64,000 nt of DNA. It comes from Alphaproteobacteria bacterium. Lineage in GTDB: Bacteria; Pseudomonadota; Alphaproteobacteria; Puniceispirillales; Puniceispirillaceae. The stretch is from assembly GCA_022425485.1 (NCBI GenBank), contig JAKMFL010000033.1, positions 1-64,000 of the forward strand. Reading direction: 5' to 3'. Positions 10,610 to 20,750 of the stretch are shown piece by piece. Made by a program: the position numbers and the translations under genes. Under the pieces are notes generated by a model that was not told where the DNA came from, searched no databases, and saw only the letters and a list, made by a program, of their open reading frames with translations. The stretch's first letter is position 1, and every line of letters starts with the position of its first letter.

Positions 10610-10762
10610 TTGTCTATTCCTCGAACCTGTTGTTTGTTTCTTGTATGTTATCCTGTGATAGTCACAAGCCATTTATTTTTTTAAAACACTACCTTGTCTG
10701 ACCATGGCTGTCTAATTTCAGCTATCGGTCAAGATGTCCTAATTACCTGCCGGCTATTCCTT

Positions 10763-10799
10763 ATCTACTAGTCATCATCTACTAGTCATCATCTACTAG
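10763..10799. repeat. 14-bp tandem repeat, about 2.6 copies, spanning the stop of the DUF3726-like gene
   Basis: atctactagtcatc x2 followed by atctactag. Confidence 0.95.
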
Positions 10800-11420
10800 G
10801 CCTGCACCTGCGCCTGACAGACGCGAGGCTTCTGTTTCTGGCACATAGGTTTGCATCGCCAATGCGTTTAGCCGCGTCCATACCGCATCCGAAACGACAC
10901 TATGGCCCGAAGCCACAAAGGACGGTGGCGGCGCGCTATCGCTAATCCCTACAACAAGCTTGCCAGAAATCTGCTGGCATGTTGCGACAGAGTCTACTGT
11001 CTCATCTGGTATATTAATCGGTGCTTCTAGCGCTTCACTCACAAGCCTAAACTGTCTTTGATAAGCTTGGCCGGCTTGCCATAACAAGCCAGCAAACATC
11101 ACCGGGTGGGCCAAACAAGCTATTTGAATTTCAGCGCCGCTATCTGCTGCCAAAAGCCAGTCAATTGACGCCACCCCTTCAAAAGCTGGACGGCATTGCG
11201 ATATCTGCAAAACACCCGCCTCAAGATGCAGGCCAAGCTGAATATCCTTTTTGTCTTGTGTGTCTGCAAGCAAGCTATCCAGAACGGTGCACCCCATCAT
11301 GCCCGCGCATTGCAACCAGCTAGTAGCAACCGCAATATCTTCGGCTCTATCCTGCAAGTAACCAGCCGCTAGACAGGCCTTTCTAGCTGTCTGATAAACC
11401 TCATTTGCGGAGACCTGCAT
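10782..11420 (-). CDS. uncharacterised protein, DUF3726-like
   Basis: MQVSANEVYQTARKACLAAGYLQDRAEDIAVATSWL resembles DUF3726 proteins from memory; no enzymatic motif. The ORF track start at 11456 would overlap the upstream gene. Confidence 0.6.
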   Translation of the reverse strand: MQVSANEVYQTARKACLAAGYLQDRAEDIAVATSWLQCAGMMGCTVLDSLLADTQDKKDIQLGLHLEAGVLQISQCRPAFEGVASIDWLLAADSGAEIQIACLAHPVMFAGLLWQAGQAYQRQFRLVSEALEAPINIPDETVDSVATCQQISGKLVVGISDSAPPPSFVASGHSVVSDAVWTRLNALAMQTYVPETEASRLSGAGAGLVDDD

Positions 11421-11440
11421 AATAAGACTAGACCCCGCTT

Positions 11441-13168
11441 TTAGCTGCTCATACAAGGGCGCAATGGGAACAACCAGTCATCTAAATCATGGGATGGGGC
11501 GGTTGCAAGATCAGCAGCCGTTGGCGCACCTTGATACAAGGTTATTCGAGTCCATTTATCTGATTTCGGATCAAATTTGCTTGCACCAAAAAAAGATAAT
11601 TTACAGCGCAGGAGGTCAATCGGCCGACAATGCGCCCCAACCAGATTATCACGAATCTCTCCATAGGGAAATTTATCAATGGTTTGAATGCGCCGAAGAA
11701 TATTTCTGAACTCTGGTGCGCGTAGCAAAAAAGCGGCGACCAGCTCATCTTCCTCTACCGTGGCGAGAGCCGATTTCAAGGCGCGGATATAGCCAGCAAT
11801 ATTAAAAGGCATTTCAAGCTCTGCGCCCGGCTCTTCATGGCGCAAGCCAAGACGCGGCTCTAGCTTGGCAGCTGACACATACCAGAATTGTGCGTCTGCA
11901 TCTGGGGCATTGAAATCTATATCCTCCACCCAATGATAATGGGCGTCTATTAAGGCCTTAACCTCACCAATACGCATATCCGGGATCAGGCGGGGCTGGG
12001 CATCCGTTGCCATGCAGTCTGCCAACATATCTACTTCTTCTGGCACCAGCTCTATAATAAGGGATACCAGTAATTCTTGCAGCTCTTCCGACCCCTCTTT
12101 TGCCCGTTCATTGAGATCAGCAAAGGGCGCTTTTTTTGCTAGGGGACGTGCCGATATATCCGCACATAACTTATCTAATTCAGCGCGAAGGATTTCAATA
12201 TTTTGCATCTGGGGCGTGTCTTCTACCTCCCATTCATAGCAATGCAGGCGGGCACGCTCCAGCAATGTGGTGACGCGCTGCAATTGGGCATTGCTAGCCG
12301 CATCCACCGCCAGCCCCCGTGCAAAAGCAACCTCGCGGGCCATAATCCAACTATTCAGCAAACAAGGATGCGTAACAAGGAACGGGGCCATACCCAGCCC
12401 CGTTGAATTACCAACCCCTAAATAGCGGCGATGCGCGTCTGATAAGCTAGCAGCCTTCTGGCCGCCCCGCTCTTTTGCACAATATTCAGCCAGCAGAAGC
12501 GTGAATTCACGAATCAAAAACACGGTCAGCATTTCCGCTTGAAATGCCCCTTCCAACCCGTCATAACCAGCGACTTTATCTCTATCGGCAATGCCAAATT
12601 TTCCATTACCATAAACAGCCGTCGTACGCATCAGATAGCCTGTTGCCGCCAGCGCCTCTGTATCTGGCTGCTGACCTTTGGCAAGCCTGTCCACCACATG
12701 ACGAAATAGCCGCAGGGATTTATTTGCCCGTGACAGCGTCAATATCCGCGCATCATAACGGCCAGCTTCTTGGCGTGTTACCTGCTCTGCTAGCTGGTCA
12801 ATATCCGCCAGAGACGGCACCCCATCAAATAGACAAAAGCTGGCATCCCACTGTGTTGCGATAACCCGGTCTGTACGCTCGCCATCCTCTATATCGCGGC
12901 TAAAGGCAATCAATGAATAAACACGGCCAGACAGCGCGAGGCTCAGCACCACATGGCCAAACCCGTTTTTATCCAACGCGCAAACAGGCATTTGCATCTT
13001 TGATTTTTGTGCTGCTAGCCTGCGGATCAGGACTCTCATAAAACTTAGTCGGTGCGGGAAAAATGCACCCATGCGTGATAAGCGCATCACGCTGTTATAG
13101 GAACGCAAAGGCGGCAAGGCGTCACCGCAAGCTAAATCACTATTTTTATGAAGAGAGGTTTTTGCCAT
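11441..13168 (-). CDS. uncharacterised 575-aa protein, no recognised domain
   Basis: Long ORF. Upstream stop TAG (13169-13171) is directly followed by its ATG. Segment RRYLGVGNSTGLGMAPFLVTHPCLLNSWI looks like a constrained core. Confidence 0.8.
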   Translation of the reverse strand: MAKTSLHKNSDLACGDALPPLRSYNSVMRLSRMGAFFPHRLSFMRVLIRRLAAQKSKMQMPVCALDKNGFGHVVLSLALSGRVYSLIAFSRDIEDGERTDRVIATQWDASFCLFDGVPSLADIDQLAEQVTRQEAGRYDARILTLSRANKSLRLFRHVVDRLAKGQQPDTEALAATGYLMRTTAVYGNGKFGIADRDKVAGYDGLEGAFQAEMLTVFLIREFTLLLAEYCAKERGGQKAASLSDAHRRYLGVGNSTGLGMAPFLVTHPCLLNSWIMAREVAFARGLAVDAASNAQLQRVTTLLERARLHCYEWEVEDTPQMQNIEILRAELDKLCADISARPLAKKAPFADLNERAKEGSEELQELLVSLIIELVPEEVDMLADCMATDAQPRLIPDMRIGEVKALIDAHYHWVEDIDFNAPDADAQFWYVSAAKLEPRLGLRHEEPGAELEMPFNIAGYIRALKSALATVEEDELVAAFLLRAPEFRNILRRIQTIDKFPYGEIRDNLVGAHCRPIDLLRCKLSFFGASKFDPKSDKWTRITLYQGAPTAADLATAPSHDLDDWLFPLRPCMSS

Positions 13169-14158
13169 CTAGCGCTGCCCACCAAAATTCTGGTCATAAA
13201 AACGTAGCCAGTTTCCGCCCATTATAGCGTCTATATCCTCTTGCGCAAAGCCAACATCGCGCAGGCCTGTTGCCAAATTAGGAAAATCCCTGATGCCTTG
13301 AAACCATGCAGGTTGATCAGGAAAGCCAGGATTAGATGCACTGCCTTCGCCAAAATCCGTTTCCCGTGACCAACGGCCATTGCGCATCCATTCTACCACA
13401 CTATCCGGCTGATTCTGACATAGATCAGAGCCGATCCCCAAAGCAGACACCCCATAACGTTCTGCGGCCTCTGCAATCATCTGACAGAAGCTCTCTAGGG
13501 TACAGTCACTGCCCCCTTTTAGGTGATGCGGATATAAAGAAAACCCGATCATGCCGCCGCTTTGGGTCAGCGCCTCTATCAAGGCATGCGATTTATTCCG
13601 GCGGGCTGGATGCCACCAGTCTGGATTGGCGTGCGTAATCGCTATTGGCCGCTCGGAAGCCTCTATCGCTTCTAAACTAGAGCGTTCTGCAGAATGGCTC
13701 ATATCAATAACCAGCCCAACCCGGTTCATTTCCTTAATAGCTTGTCTGCCAAAACGCGTTAGCCCCGGATCCTCAGCCTCATAACAGCCGGTCGCCAAAA
13801 GCGACTGATTATTGTAGGTCAGTTGCATAAAGCGTCCGCCTAGCTGATGCAGAATTTCAATTAGCCCGATATCATCTTCCATCGGCGCACAATTTTGAAA
13901 CCCATAAAAAATAGCTGTGCGGCCGCTAGCATGGGCAGCGCGTACGTCTTCGCCCGTGCGCCCAAACATCAACCTGTTCGGATGCGCTTCAATATAACGA
14001 TTCCAGCTAATCATATTTTCCACAGTCTGACGAAAATTTTCATGATAGCAAATGGTAACATGCACAGCCGCAAGATGGGCCACTGCCATTTCATCAAACA
14101 AGTCTGGCGACCAGTTAGCATATTGCAAATTATCAATAAAAAGCGGGGTCTGAGACAT
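13169..14158 (-). CDS. membrane dipeptidase (renal dipeptidase family, peptidase M19)
   Basis: MQLTYNNQSLLATGCYE, DMSHSAERSSLEAIEASERPIAITHANP, LGIGSDLCQ. Confidence 0.85.
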   Translation of the reverse strand: MSQTPLFIDNLQYANWSPDLFDEMAVAHLAAVHVTICYHENFRQTVENMISWNRYIEAHPNRLMFGRTGEDVRAAHASGRTAIFYGFQNCAPMEDDIGLIEILHQLGGRFMQLTYNNQSLLATGCYEAEDPGLTRFGRQAIKEMNRVGLVIDMSHSAERSSLEAIEASERPIAITHANPDWWHPARRNKSHALIEALTQSGGMIGFSLYPHHLKGGSDCTLESFCQMIAEAAERYGVSALGIGSDLCQNQPDSVVEWMRNGRWSRETDFGEGSASNPGFPDQPAWFQGIRDFPNLATGLRDVGFAQEDIDAIMGGNWLRFYDQNFGGQR

Positions 14159-14216
14159 AGTGCACGCTATCCTTCATCTTCTCGCCTGCTGGGCCATCGC
14201 CAGCAAAAGGCACTTA

Positions 14217-15449
14217 TCAGCCTAATCTGGTCTCTAGCCAGCGAGCAAGCCCCAATAAGGCACTGTCCCGTCCTGTGGTAGCGGTTAGCTGGACACCAAC
14301 GCCCAACCCCTTTGGCCCCGATATTTGAAACCGCCCCGAAATAGGCAGGCTAATGCAAGGATAGCCCGTTAGACTCCACAAACAATTACAGACGGAATCG
14401 CCTGTACCTTCCTCAAAAACTGGGGCTTCCCCTGTTGCAGAAGCCGTTAACAGCCCGTCATATCCAGCCAGTAACCCGCCGAAATATAGGGCGGCTTCGT
14501 CGCGCTCAATCAGGGCTTTTTCATAATCTGATATAGCCACCTTCTGCCCGCGCTTTATCGCTGCCAGAATTTCTGCGCTCATCTGGCTTTCATGACTGCT
14601 CATAAGCGGGCCAATATTCTGGCAAATCTCAAAATCATAGATGGTTTTATGGGTTTCTAAATAGCGGGCTATCTCCGCCGCTGGGGCAGGCAGGATGTCT
14701 ATATGGCTCGGCAGCGCTGTTGCTATTTTTTGCAAGCCTTCATGCACATAACCTTGCACACGCGCACCGTATAACCCATCTAGATAGAGAAGCCTTGGCG
14801 GTGCGGCTGGCAGGTGATTAAGCGCATCTTCTAAATCTGGCTGGTTGGTGACCACGCTGCCTAATCTGGCTAGATAATTTAAATTACGCGCAAATATACC
14901 TACCTGATCAAGCGTTTGCGAAGTTTGCAAAACCCCTGCTCGGCTGATTGCTCCCCTCGTCGGCTTTAGCGCATGCACCCCGCAATAAGAGGCTGGGCGG
15001 ATAACCGACCCCCCTGTTTGTGTACCAATAGCCAGTTCAACTTGGCCAGCTGCAACGGCGGCGGCTGAACCAGATGAAGACCCGCCCGGCGAATGGCCAA
15101 GATTATGGGGGTTGCGTGTGATGCTTTTCTGCATAAAGGCAAATTCGGTCGTTACTGTTTTGCCAAGAATAGCTGCCCCTGCCATGCGCAAGGCTGTGAC
15201 CAGTTCGGCATCTGCCTCAGCAATACGCCCAGCAAATATAGGCGAGCCATAACAGCAAGCCATGCCAGCGACATCAATAATATCCTTCACGCCCACCGCC
15301 ATGCCGGCAAGCGCACCAGAGCTATTAGATGCTGCCTTTCTATCAAGGACAGCCCATGCTTTTATTTCTGCGTCTGAACGGTCGATTGCCGCAAGGCAGG
15401 CCGCAACATCCATTGGCGAATCTTCTGGCGAATCTTCTGGCATGACCAT
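14217..15449 (-). CDS. amidase signature family protein
   Basis: GVKDIIDVAGM, HSPGGSSSGSAAAVAAG, IGTQTGGSVIRPASYCGV. Confidence 0.87.
   Translation of the reverse strand: MVMPEDSPEDSPMDVAACLAAIDRSDAEIKAWAVLDRKAASNSSGALAGMAVGVKDIIDVAGMACCYGSPIFAGRIAEADAELVTALRMAGAAILGKTVTTEFAFMQKSITRNPHNLGHSPGGSSSGSAAAVAAGQVELAIGTQTGGSVIRPASYCGVHALKPTRGAISRAGVLQTSQTLDQVGIFARNLNYLARLGSVVTNQPDLEDALNHLPAAPPRLLYLDGLYGARVQGYVHEGLQKIATALPSHIDILPAPAAEIARYLETHKTIYDFEICQNIGPLMSSHESQMSAEILAAIKRGQKVAISDYEKALIERDEAALYFGGLLAGYDGLLTASATGEAPVFEEGTGDSVCNCLWSLTGYPCISLPISGRFQISGPKGLGVGVQLTATTGRDSALLGLARWLETRLG
15415..15438. repeat. 12-bp tandem duplication at the amidase N-terminus
   Basis: ggcgaatcttct x2, encoding PEDSPEDSP. 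Confidence 0.95.
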
Positions 15450-15483
15450 TTTCCAATCTATCTGGTTATTTTCAAAATGCCGG

Positions 15484-16593
15484 TTAGAAAACCACTACAG
15501 ATCGGATGGAGCTGCCCTCATGCATCAGATCGAAACCTTTATTAATATCTTCCAAAGACAGGGTATGGGTGATCATTGGGTCAATTTCGATGCGACCATC
15601 CAGATACCAATCAACAATCTTAGGCACATCTGTGCGCCCTCTTGCCCCGCCAAAAGCAGTACCGCGCCACGAACGGCCTGTTACCAGCTGGAACGGACGC
15701 GTACTAATCTCTTTGCCTGCGCCTGCCACACCGATAATAATGGATTCGCCCCACCCCTTATGGGCGCATTCCAACGCCACACGCATCACTTCAGTATTGC
15801 CGATACATTCAAAGCTATAATCTGCACCCCCATCCGTAAGCGCTACCAAATGGTTGGTGAGGTCGCCAGAAACTTTGGAAGGATTCACAAAATCAGTCAT
15901 GCCAAATTGGCGACCCCAGCTTTCCTTGTCATCATTTAAATCCACGCCAACAATTTGACTAGCCCCTATCATGCGCAGACCTTGAATGACATTTAGCCCA
16001 ATCCCGCCTAAACCAAAAACGACCGCCCGGCATCCGGGCTCAGCTTTGGCAGTATTGATAACCGCGCCAATACCTGTGGTCACCCCGCAGCCGATATAGC
16101 AAATTTTGTCAAATGGCGCTTCTTTGTTCACCTTCGCCAAAGCGATTTCAGGCAGAACGGTAAAGTTTGAAAAAGTAGAAGTGCCCATATAATGATGCAC
16201 TGATTGCCCTTTATAGGAAAAGCGAGACGTGCCATCTGGCATCAGTCCCTGACCTTGTGTCGTGCGTATAGCCTGACAAAGATTAGTTTTAGGATGCAGG
16301 CAATAATCACATTCGCGGCATTCTGGCGTATAGAGCGGTATCACATGATCGCCCGCAACAAGAGAAGTGACCCCAGCGCCAACCTCACGCACAATGCCAG
16401 CCCCCTCATGGCCTAGAATAGCCGGAAACAGCCCTTCAGGATCAGCGCCTGACAGCGTAAACTCATCTGTGTGGCAAATGCCTGTCGCCATGATTTCAAC
16501 AAGAACTTCGCCTTGTTTTGGGCCTTCAAGATCCAGCTCGACTATCTCAAGCGGCTGTCCAGCTTCAAAAGCAATTGCAGCTCTGGTTTTCAT
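15484..16593 (-). CDS. adhC: S-(hydroxymethyl)glutathione dehydrogenase / class III alcohol dehydrogenase
   Basis: [68 protein letters not shown]. Confidence 0.94.
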   Translation of the reverse strand: MKTRAAIAFEAGQPLEIVELDLEGPKQGEVLVEIMATGICHTDEFTLSGADPEGLFPAILGHEGAGIVREVGAGVTSLVAGDHVIPLYTPECRECDYCLHPKTNLCQAIRTTQGQGLMPDGTSRFSYKGQSVHHYMGTSTFSNFTVLPEIALAKVNKEAPFDKICYIGCGVTTGIGAVINTAKAEPGCRAVVFGLGGIGLNVIQGLRMIGASQIVGVDLNDDKESWGRQFGMTDFVNPSKVSGDLTNHLVALTDGGADYSFECIGNTEVMRVALECAHKGWGESIIIGVAGAGKEISTRPFQLVTGRSWRGTAFGGARGRTDVPKIVDWYLDGRIEIDPMITHTLSLEDINKGFDLMHEGSSIRSVVVF

Positions 16594-16608
16594 CTAATCC
16601 CTCCTTCA

Positions 16609-16624
16609 GGTGATGTGTATCACC
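16609..16624. promoter_or_regulatory. inverted repeat GGTGAT-N4-ATCACC immediately upstream of adhC
   Basis: ggtgatgtgtatcacc, 15 bp upstream of the adhC ATG (16593); possible operator. Confidence 0.5.
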
Positions 16625-16708
16625 GTGTTTTTTTATGGTGCTTATTATTTGCATCACAAAATAACCACCACTGACAACAAAATAATATAAAGCAGGAAAA
16701 CTTCGCCT

Positions 16709-17494
16709 TTAAAGCGCGGGAAGCGGGAAGCTTGGTTTATAGTCTGCGCACGCGATAAAAGGGCCATTTCTCCACCCCTCTTTGCCATAGCGGTGCGGTG
16801 TGCCATCACTTGCCAGCACCTGCCCCCCAGCGGCGCGCAATATTGCCTCTCCAGCGGCGGTATCCCATTCCATAGTAGGGCCAAAGCGTGGATAAATATC
16901 TGCCGTTCCTTCCGCCAGAAGTAAAAATTTCAAGGAAGACCCAGCAGAAACAATATCGGTTATATTTTCAGCACGCAGAAAGGCATCTGTCATCGCATCC
17001 CGGTGCGAGCGACTAGCCAATGCAGCCGCCCCTGACGGCGGTACATCCCTTATAATCAGGGGGCTTTTTTGACCGCCGCGTTCCTGATGCGCTTTAAAAG
17101 CTGTATCTGTCCAGCAAAGCCAGTCCATAGCCGGGACATAAATAAGCCCGCCACAGGCCATACCCCCTTGCACAAAACCAATATTAACGGTGAAATTACC
17201 ATTGCTATCTTCGCGTAAAAACTCTCTTGTGCCATCTAGCGGATCGACCAAAAAATAAAAGTCGCTAGGACGCGAGAGATGGCTATCTGCATGCTCTTCA
17301 GAGATAACCGGAATATTTGGAAAATGAGTCTCCAGCGCTGCCTTTAAGATCGCTTCACTTGCATGATCAGCTGCCGTAACAGGTGACGCATCTGATTTAT
17401 ATTCAGCCGTAACACCCGCAGATTTTACCTGCATTATGGCTGCCCCTGCCTCCCGCATCGCTGGCATCAGGCAGTTGAGATCTATTCCCCTCAT
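16709..17494 (-). CDS. cysQ: 3'(2'),5'-bisphosphate nucleotidase
   Basis: DASPVTAADHASEAIL, VISEEHADS, FLVDPLDGTREFL, EWDTAAGEAIL. Confidence 0.85.
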   Translation of the reverse strand: MRGIDLNCLMPAMREAGAAIMQVKSAGVTAEYKSDASPVTAADHASEAILKAALETHFPNIPVISEEHADSHLSRPSDFYFLVDPLDGTREFLREDSNGNFTVNIGFVQGGMACGGLIYVPAMDWLCWTDTAFKAHQERGGQKSPLIIRDVPPSGAAALASRSHRDAMTDAFLRAENITDIVSAGSSLKFLLLAEGTADIYPRFGPTMEWDTAAGEAILRAAGGQVLASDGTPHRYGKEGWRNGPFIACADYKPSFPLPAL

Positions 17495-17504
17495 CTTGTT
17501 CTAC

Positions 17505-19001
17505 TTATTTCGTGTGCGGGATAACAAATTCCGCCCCTTTGGAAATTGAATCTGGCCAGCGTTGCATCACAGATTTCTGCTTGGTATAGAACTGCACCGC
17601 TTCATTGCCAAAGGCGTGCAAATCGCCAAATAATGACTGCTTCCATCCCCCAAAACCATGCCATGCCATCGGCACGGGTATCGGCACATTGACGCCGACC
17701 ATACCCACCTGTATCTGGCGCGAAAACTCGCGTGCGGTATCGCCGTCAGAGGTAAACACAGAAACGCCATTGCCATAGCGATGGTTATTAATCATCTCAA
17801 TTCCGTCTGCCGAGTTGGCCACCCTAACGCAAGACAGCACAGGGCCAAAAATCTCTTCTTGGTAAATCGACATCTCTGGGGTGACATGATCAAATAAACT
17901 TCCCCCCATGAAATAGCCTTGATTATGGCCCGGCACAGATACCCCGCGCCCATCTACAACAAGCTCAGCGCCTTCTTGGACACCTTTTTCGATCATGGTG
18001 GTAATGCGTTCATGCGCAGCAGAAGAAACAATTGGGCCCATTTCGGCATCTAGCTCCATGCCGTTTTTCACCTTCAAGGCCTTTGCCCGTTCGGCTAGCT
18101 GTGGGACAATTTTGTCACCAACATCCCCGACCAAGACAGCAACAGAAATCGCCATACAACGTTCACCAGCAGAACCATAAGCAGAACCAATTAAGGCATC
18201 TACCGTCTTGTCCATATCAGCATCTGGCATCACCATCATATGATTTTTTGCACCGCCCAGCGCTTGTACGCGCTTCCCGTTTTCTGCACCCTTGGTGTAA
18301 ATGTAATGCGCAATTGGCGTAGAACCAACAAAGGATACTGCCGAAATCGCTTGATTTTCCAAGATAGCATCTACCGATTCCTTGTCCCCCTGTATAACGC
18401 TAAACACCCCCTCAGGAAGACCCGCTTCAGCGAGCAAATCTGCCATCATCAGCGATACAGTAGGGTCGGTTGGGCTAGGCTTTAAAATGAAACAATTGCC
18501 AGTTGCTATCGCTAGCGGGAACATCCACATCGGCACCATCACTGGAAAGTTAAATGGTGTGATGCCAGAAACAATGCCCAGCGGCTGCCGGAAAGTAAAA
18601 TTATCAATACCTGTTGACGCTTGGGCAGAATACTCCCCCTTCAGCAAGGCTGGAATACCGCAGGCAAATTCAACAACCTCAATGCCGCGCTCCACCTCAC
18701 CACATGCATCGGTAAAGACCTTGCCATGCTCAGAGGTAATGGCTTCAGCCAGTTTTTCTTTATCACGGCGAACCAATTCAAGAAATTTGAACATCACCCG
18801 CGCACGCCGTACTGGCGGGGTTGCGGCCCAAGATGGGAATATTTTTCTGGCCGCTTCAACAGCCTCATCCACATCCTGTGCTGTTCCCATAACAACTTCG
18901 CCTTTTTTCTCACCAAGCGCAGGATTATAGATATCTTGCATTCTTGTAGATGCACCCTTTGTCTGTTTGCCCGCGATATAGTGAAGAGCTGTATCTGTCA
19001 T
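17505..19001 (-). CDS. mmsA: CoA-acylating methylmalonate-semialdehyde dehydrogenase (MmsA/IolA family)
   Basis: Aldehyde dehydrogenase fold; [51 protein letters not shown]. Confidence 0.93.
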   Translation of the reverse strand: MTDTALHYIAGKQTKGASTRMQDIYNPALGEKKGEVVMGTAQDVDEAVEAARKIFPSWAATPPVRRARVMFKFLELVRRDKEKLAEAITSEHGKVFTDACGEVERGIEVVEFACGIPALLKGEYSAQASTGIDNFTFRQPLGIVSGITPFNFPVMVPMWMFPLAIATGNCFILKPSPTDPTVSLMMADLLAEAGLPEGVFSVIQGDKESVDAILENQAISAVSFVGSTPIAHYIYTKGAENGKRVQALGGAKNHMMVMPDADMDKTVDALIGSAYGSAGERCMAISVAVLVGDVGDKIVPQLAERAKALKVKNGMELDAEMGPIVSSAAHERITTMIEKGVQEGAELVVDGRGVSVPGHNQGYFMGGSLFDHVTPEMSIYQEEIFGPVLSCVRVANSADGIEMINNHRYGNGVSVFTSDGDTAREFSRQIQVGMVGVNVPIPVPMAWHGFGGWKQSLFGDLHAFGNEAVQFYTKQKSVMQRWPDSISKGAEFVIPHTK

Positions 19002-19156
19002 GTTTTATCCTCGTTAACAAAAACACGGGCATGAACAGGATGAAAGAATGACCTGCTAACCCTCAAAAAAAAAGAAACTCAAACCTATCAAACGATAATC
19101 CTCTAGCCTGCAATGGTCAATTGCTGTTCAGCGTCTAGCCCTTACATAAAAAATAA

Positions 19157-19184
19157 CAGGGCCAAAATATCAGGGCCAAAATAA
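19157..19184. repeat. 14-bp tandem duplication in the mmsA/gloA divergent intergenic region
   Basis: cagggccaaaatat / cagggccaaaataa. Confidence 0.9.
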
Positions 19185-19345
19185 CAAGACTAAGATACTA
19201 CGAGCCTTTTTTGAAAAAACGCTACCAAACAAACCTTTTATAAAAGTCCTGTTTTCAAAAATAGATAAATCAGATTATGCTGGTAGGGTAGTTACCGTCT
19301 AACCTGAACTTGTAAATATGAGCTGCATTAAATAAGGAAAATATT

Positions 19346-19789
19346 ATGAAATATCTACACACCATGATTCGCGTTCAAGATGTTGATGCGGCATTAGATT
19401 TTTTTGTGGGCAAGCTTGGGATGACAGAGGTTCGGCGCAAGGAAAACGAAGCTGGGCGTTTTACCCTTATCTTTCTAGTCGCAGATCAGGATCTTGCGCA
19501 ATCAACAGCAGAGCGTGCGCCAGAATTAGAGCTAACTTATAATTGGGATAATGAAGAGCCCTATGGTGGCGGCCGCAATTTTGGTCATCTTGCCTATACG
19601 GTAAAGAATATTTATGAAACCTGCCAAAGTCTTATGGATGCAGGTGTAACCATCAATCGGCCGCCTCGCGATGGACGCATGGCCTTTGTGCGCTCCCCTG
19701 ATGGTATCTCTCTTGAGCTGTTACAAGAAGGGGACGCGCTAGAACCCGCAGAGCCGTGGGTATCTATGGGCAATACGGGTAGCTGGTAG
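19346..19789 (+). CDS. gloA: VOC-family lactoylglutathione lyase (glyoxalase I)
   Basis: [50 protein letters not shown]. Confidence 0.85.
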   Translation: MKYLHTMIRVQDVDAALDFFVGKLGMTEVRRKENEAGRFTLIFLVADQDLAQSTAERAPELELTYNWDNEEPYGGGRNFGHLAYTVKNIYETCQSLMDAGVTINRPPRDGRMAFVRSPDGISLELLQEGDALEPAEPWVSMGNTGSW

Positions 19790-19818
19790 CCTGCGAGCGT
19801 TAAAGCTAGGGCCTGTTT

Positions 19819-20604
19819 TCACCACGTCTCTCCGCCGCAAACCGATAACGCTTGGCCATTGACGCCGCGGGCATTATCGCTAGCCAGATAGAGCGCTGCG
19901 GCGGTAACTTCTTCTGCATCAAACAGGCGATGTTGGGGGGTAAAGACTTTCAGTTTTTCCTCTGCTGCCTCTGCGCTCAGACCCGTCTTTTGCTGGATCA
20001 TCGCAATCGATCTTTGGGTCATTTCTGTGTCCAGATAGCCCGGGCAAATCGCATTTACCGTTATCCCCAGCTTGGCCGTTTCCAGTGCCGCGGATTTAAC
20101 CAGCCCTAGCACCCCATGTTTGCTAGCAGCATAGGCTGAAATATACGGATAGCTGCGCTTACCTGTCATGGAAGCAATAGCAATAAGCCGGCCAGAAGGC
20201 AGCGACGCTGCTTTCATGCGTCCCAACCCCTCCCGCAGGCAGAAAAACACCCCGGTTAAATTAATCGCCAAAATATCTGTCCACATCTGAAGGGAAGTTT
20301 TCTCAAGCGGGGCACTATCTGCAAACCCTGCATTGGCGATAACAATTTCGGCAGGCAGGCCATTTTCTGAGGCCGCATCAAACAAACGCTTAACGCCCTG
20401 CTCATCTGCCATATCCGCAACCACATAATGAATGGTAGGGTGTTGGCTAGCTACTGCCTGCAAAGCTGGCTCGCGCCGCCCGCTAATCCAAACTTCTGCG
20501 CCGCGGCTGGCAAAGCTCTGCGCCATATTCGCGCCAACGCCGCTAGACCCGCCAGTAATTATCACTTTTTTTTGAGCAAAATCTGTGGCTGAATTATCTG
20601 GCAT
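19819..20604 (-). CDS. short-chain dehydrogenase/reductase (3-hydroxybutyrate dehydrogenase-like)
   Basis: TGGSSGVGANMA, YAASKHGVLGLVKSAALE, NAICPGYLDTEMT. Confidence 0.85.
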   Translation of the reverse strand: MPDNSATDFAQKKVIITGGSSGVGANMAQSFASRGAEVWISGRREPALQAVASQHPTIHYVVADMADEQGVKRLFDAASENGLPAEIVIANAGFADSAPLEKTSLQMWTDILAINLTGVFFCLREGLGRMKAASLPSGRLIAIASMTGKRSYPYISAYAASKHGVLGLVKSAALETAKLGITVNAICPGYLDTEMTQRSIAMIQQKTGLSAEAAEEKLKVFTPQHRLFDAEEVTAAALYLASDNARGVNGQALSVCGGETW

Positions 20605-20750
20605 GAAGATGAATCCCTAACGGCATGAATTTAGCAGCAAAAAACAAAGCATAGCGTTTTTTACACTTTCTATTATGCCTATAGCCAGCGCATTTCCGCA
20701 AGGCAAGCTACTTGGAAGCTAAAGCAGCTATATAAAAAAAGGAGAGGCGA

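Noticed and set aside
15262-15939. 225-aa plus-strand ORF across the amidase/adhC junction
   Set aside because: Antisense to two well-supported genes; no motif.
16609-16634. GGTGAT-N4-ATCACC plus T-run as an intrinsic terminator on plus
   Set aside because: No plus-strand gene ends there; the 6-bp stem is weak. An operator is more plausible.
18382-18930. 182-aa ORF antisense to mmsA
   Set aside because: mmsA matches its family over full length; the antisense ORF is low complexity and motif-free.
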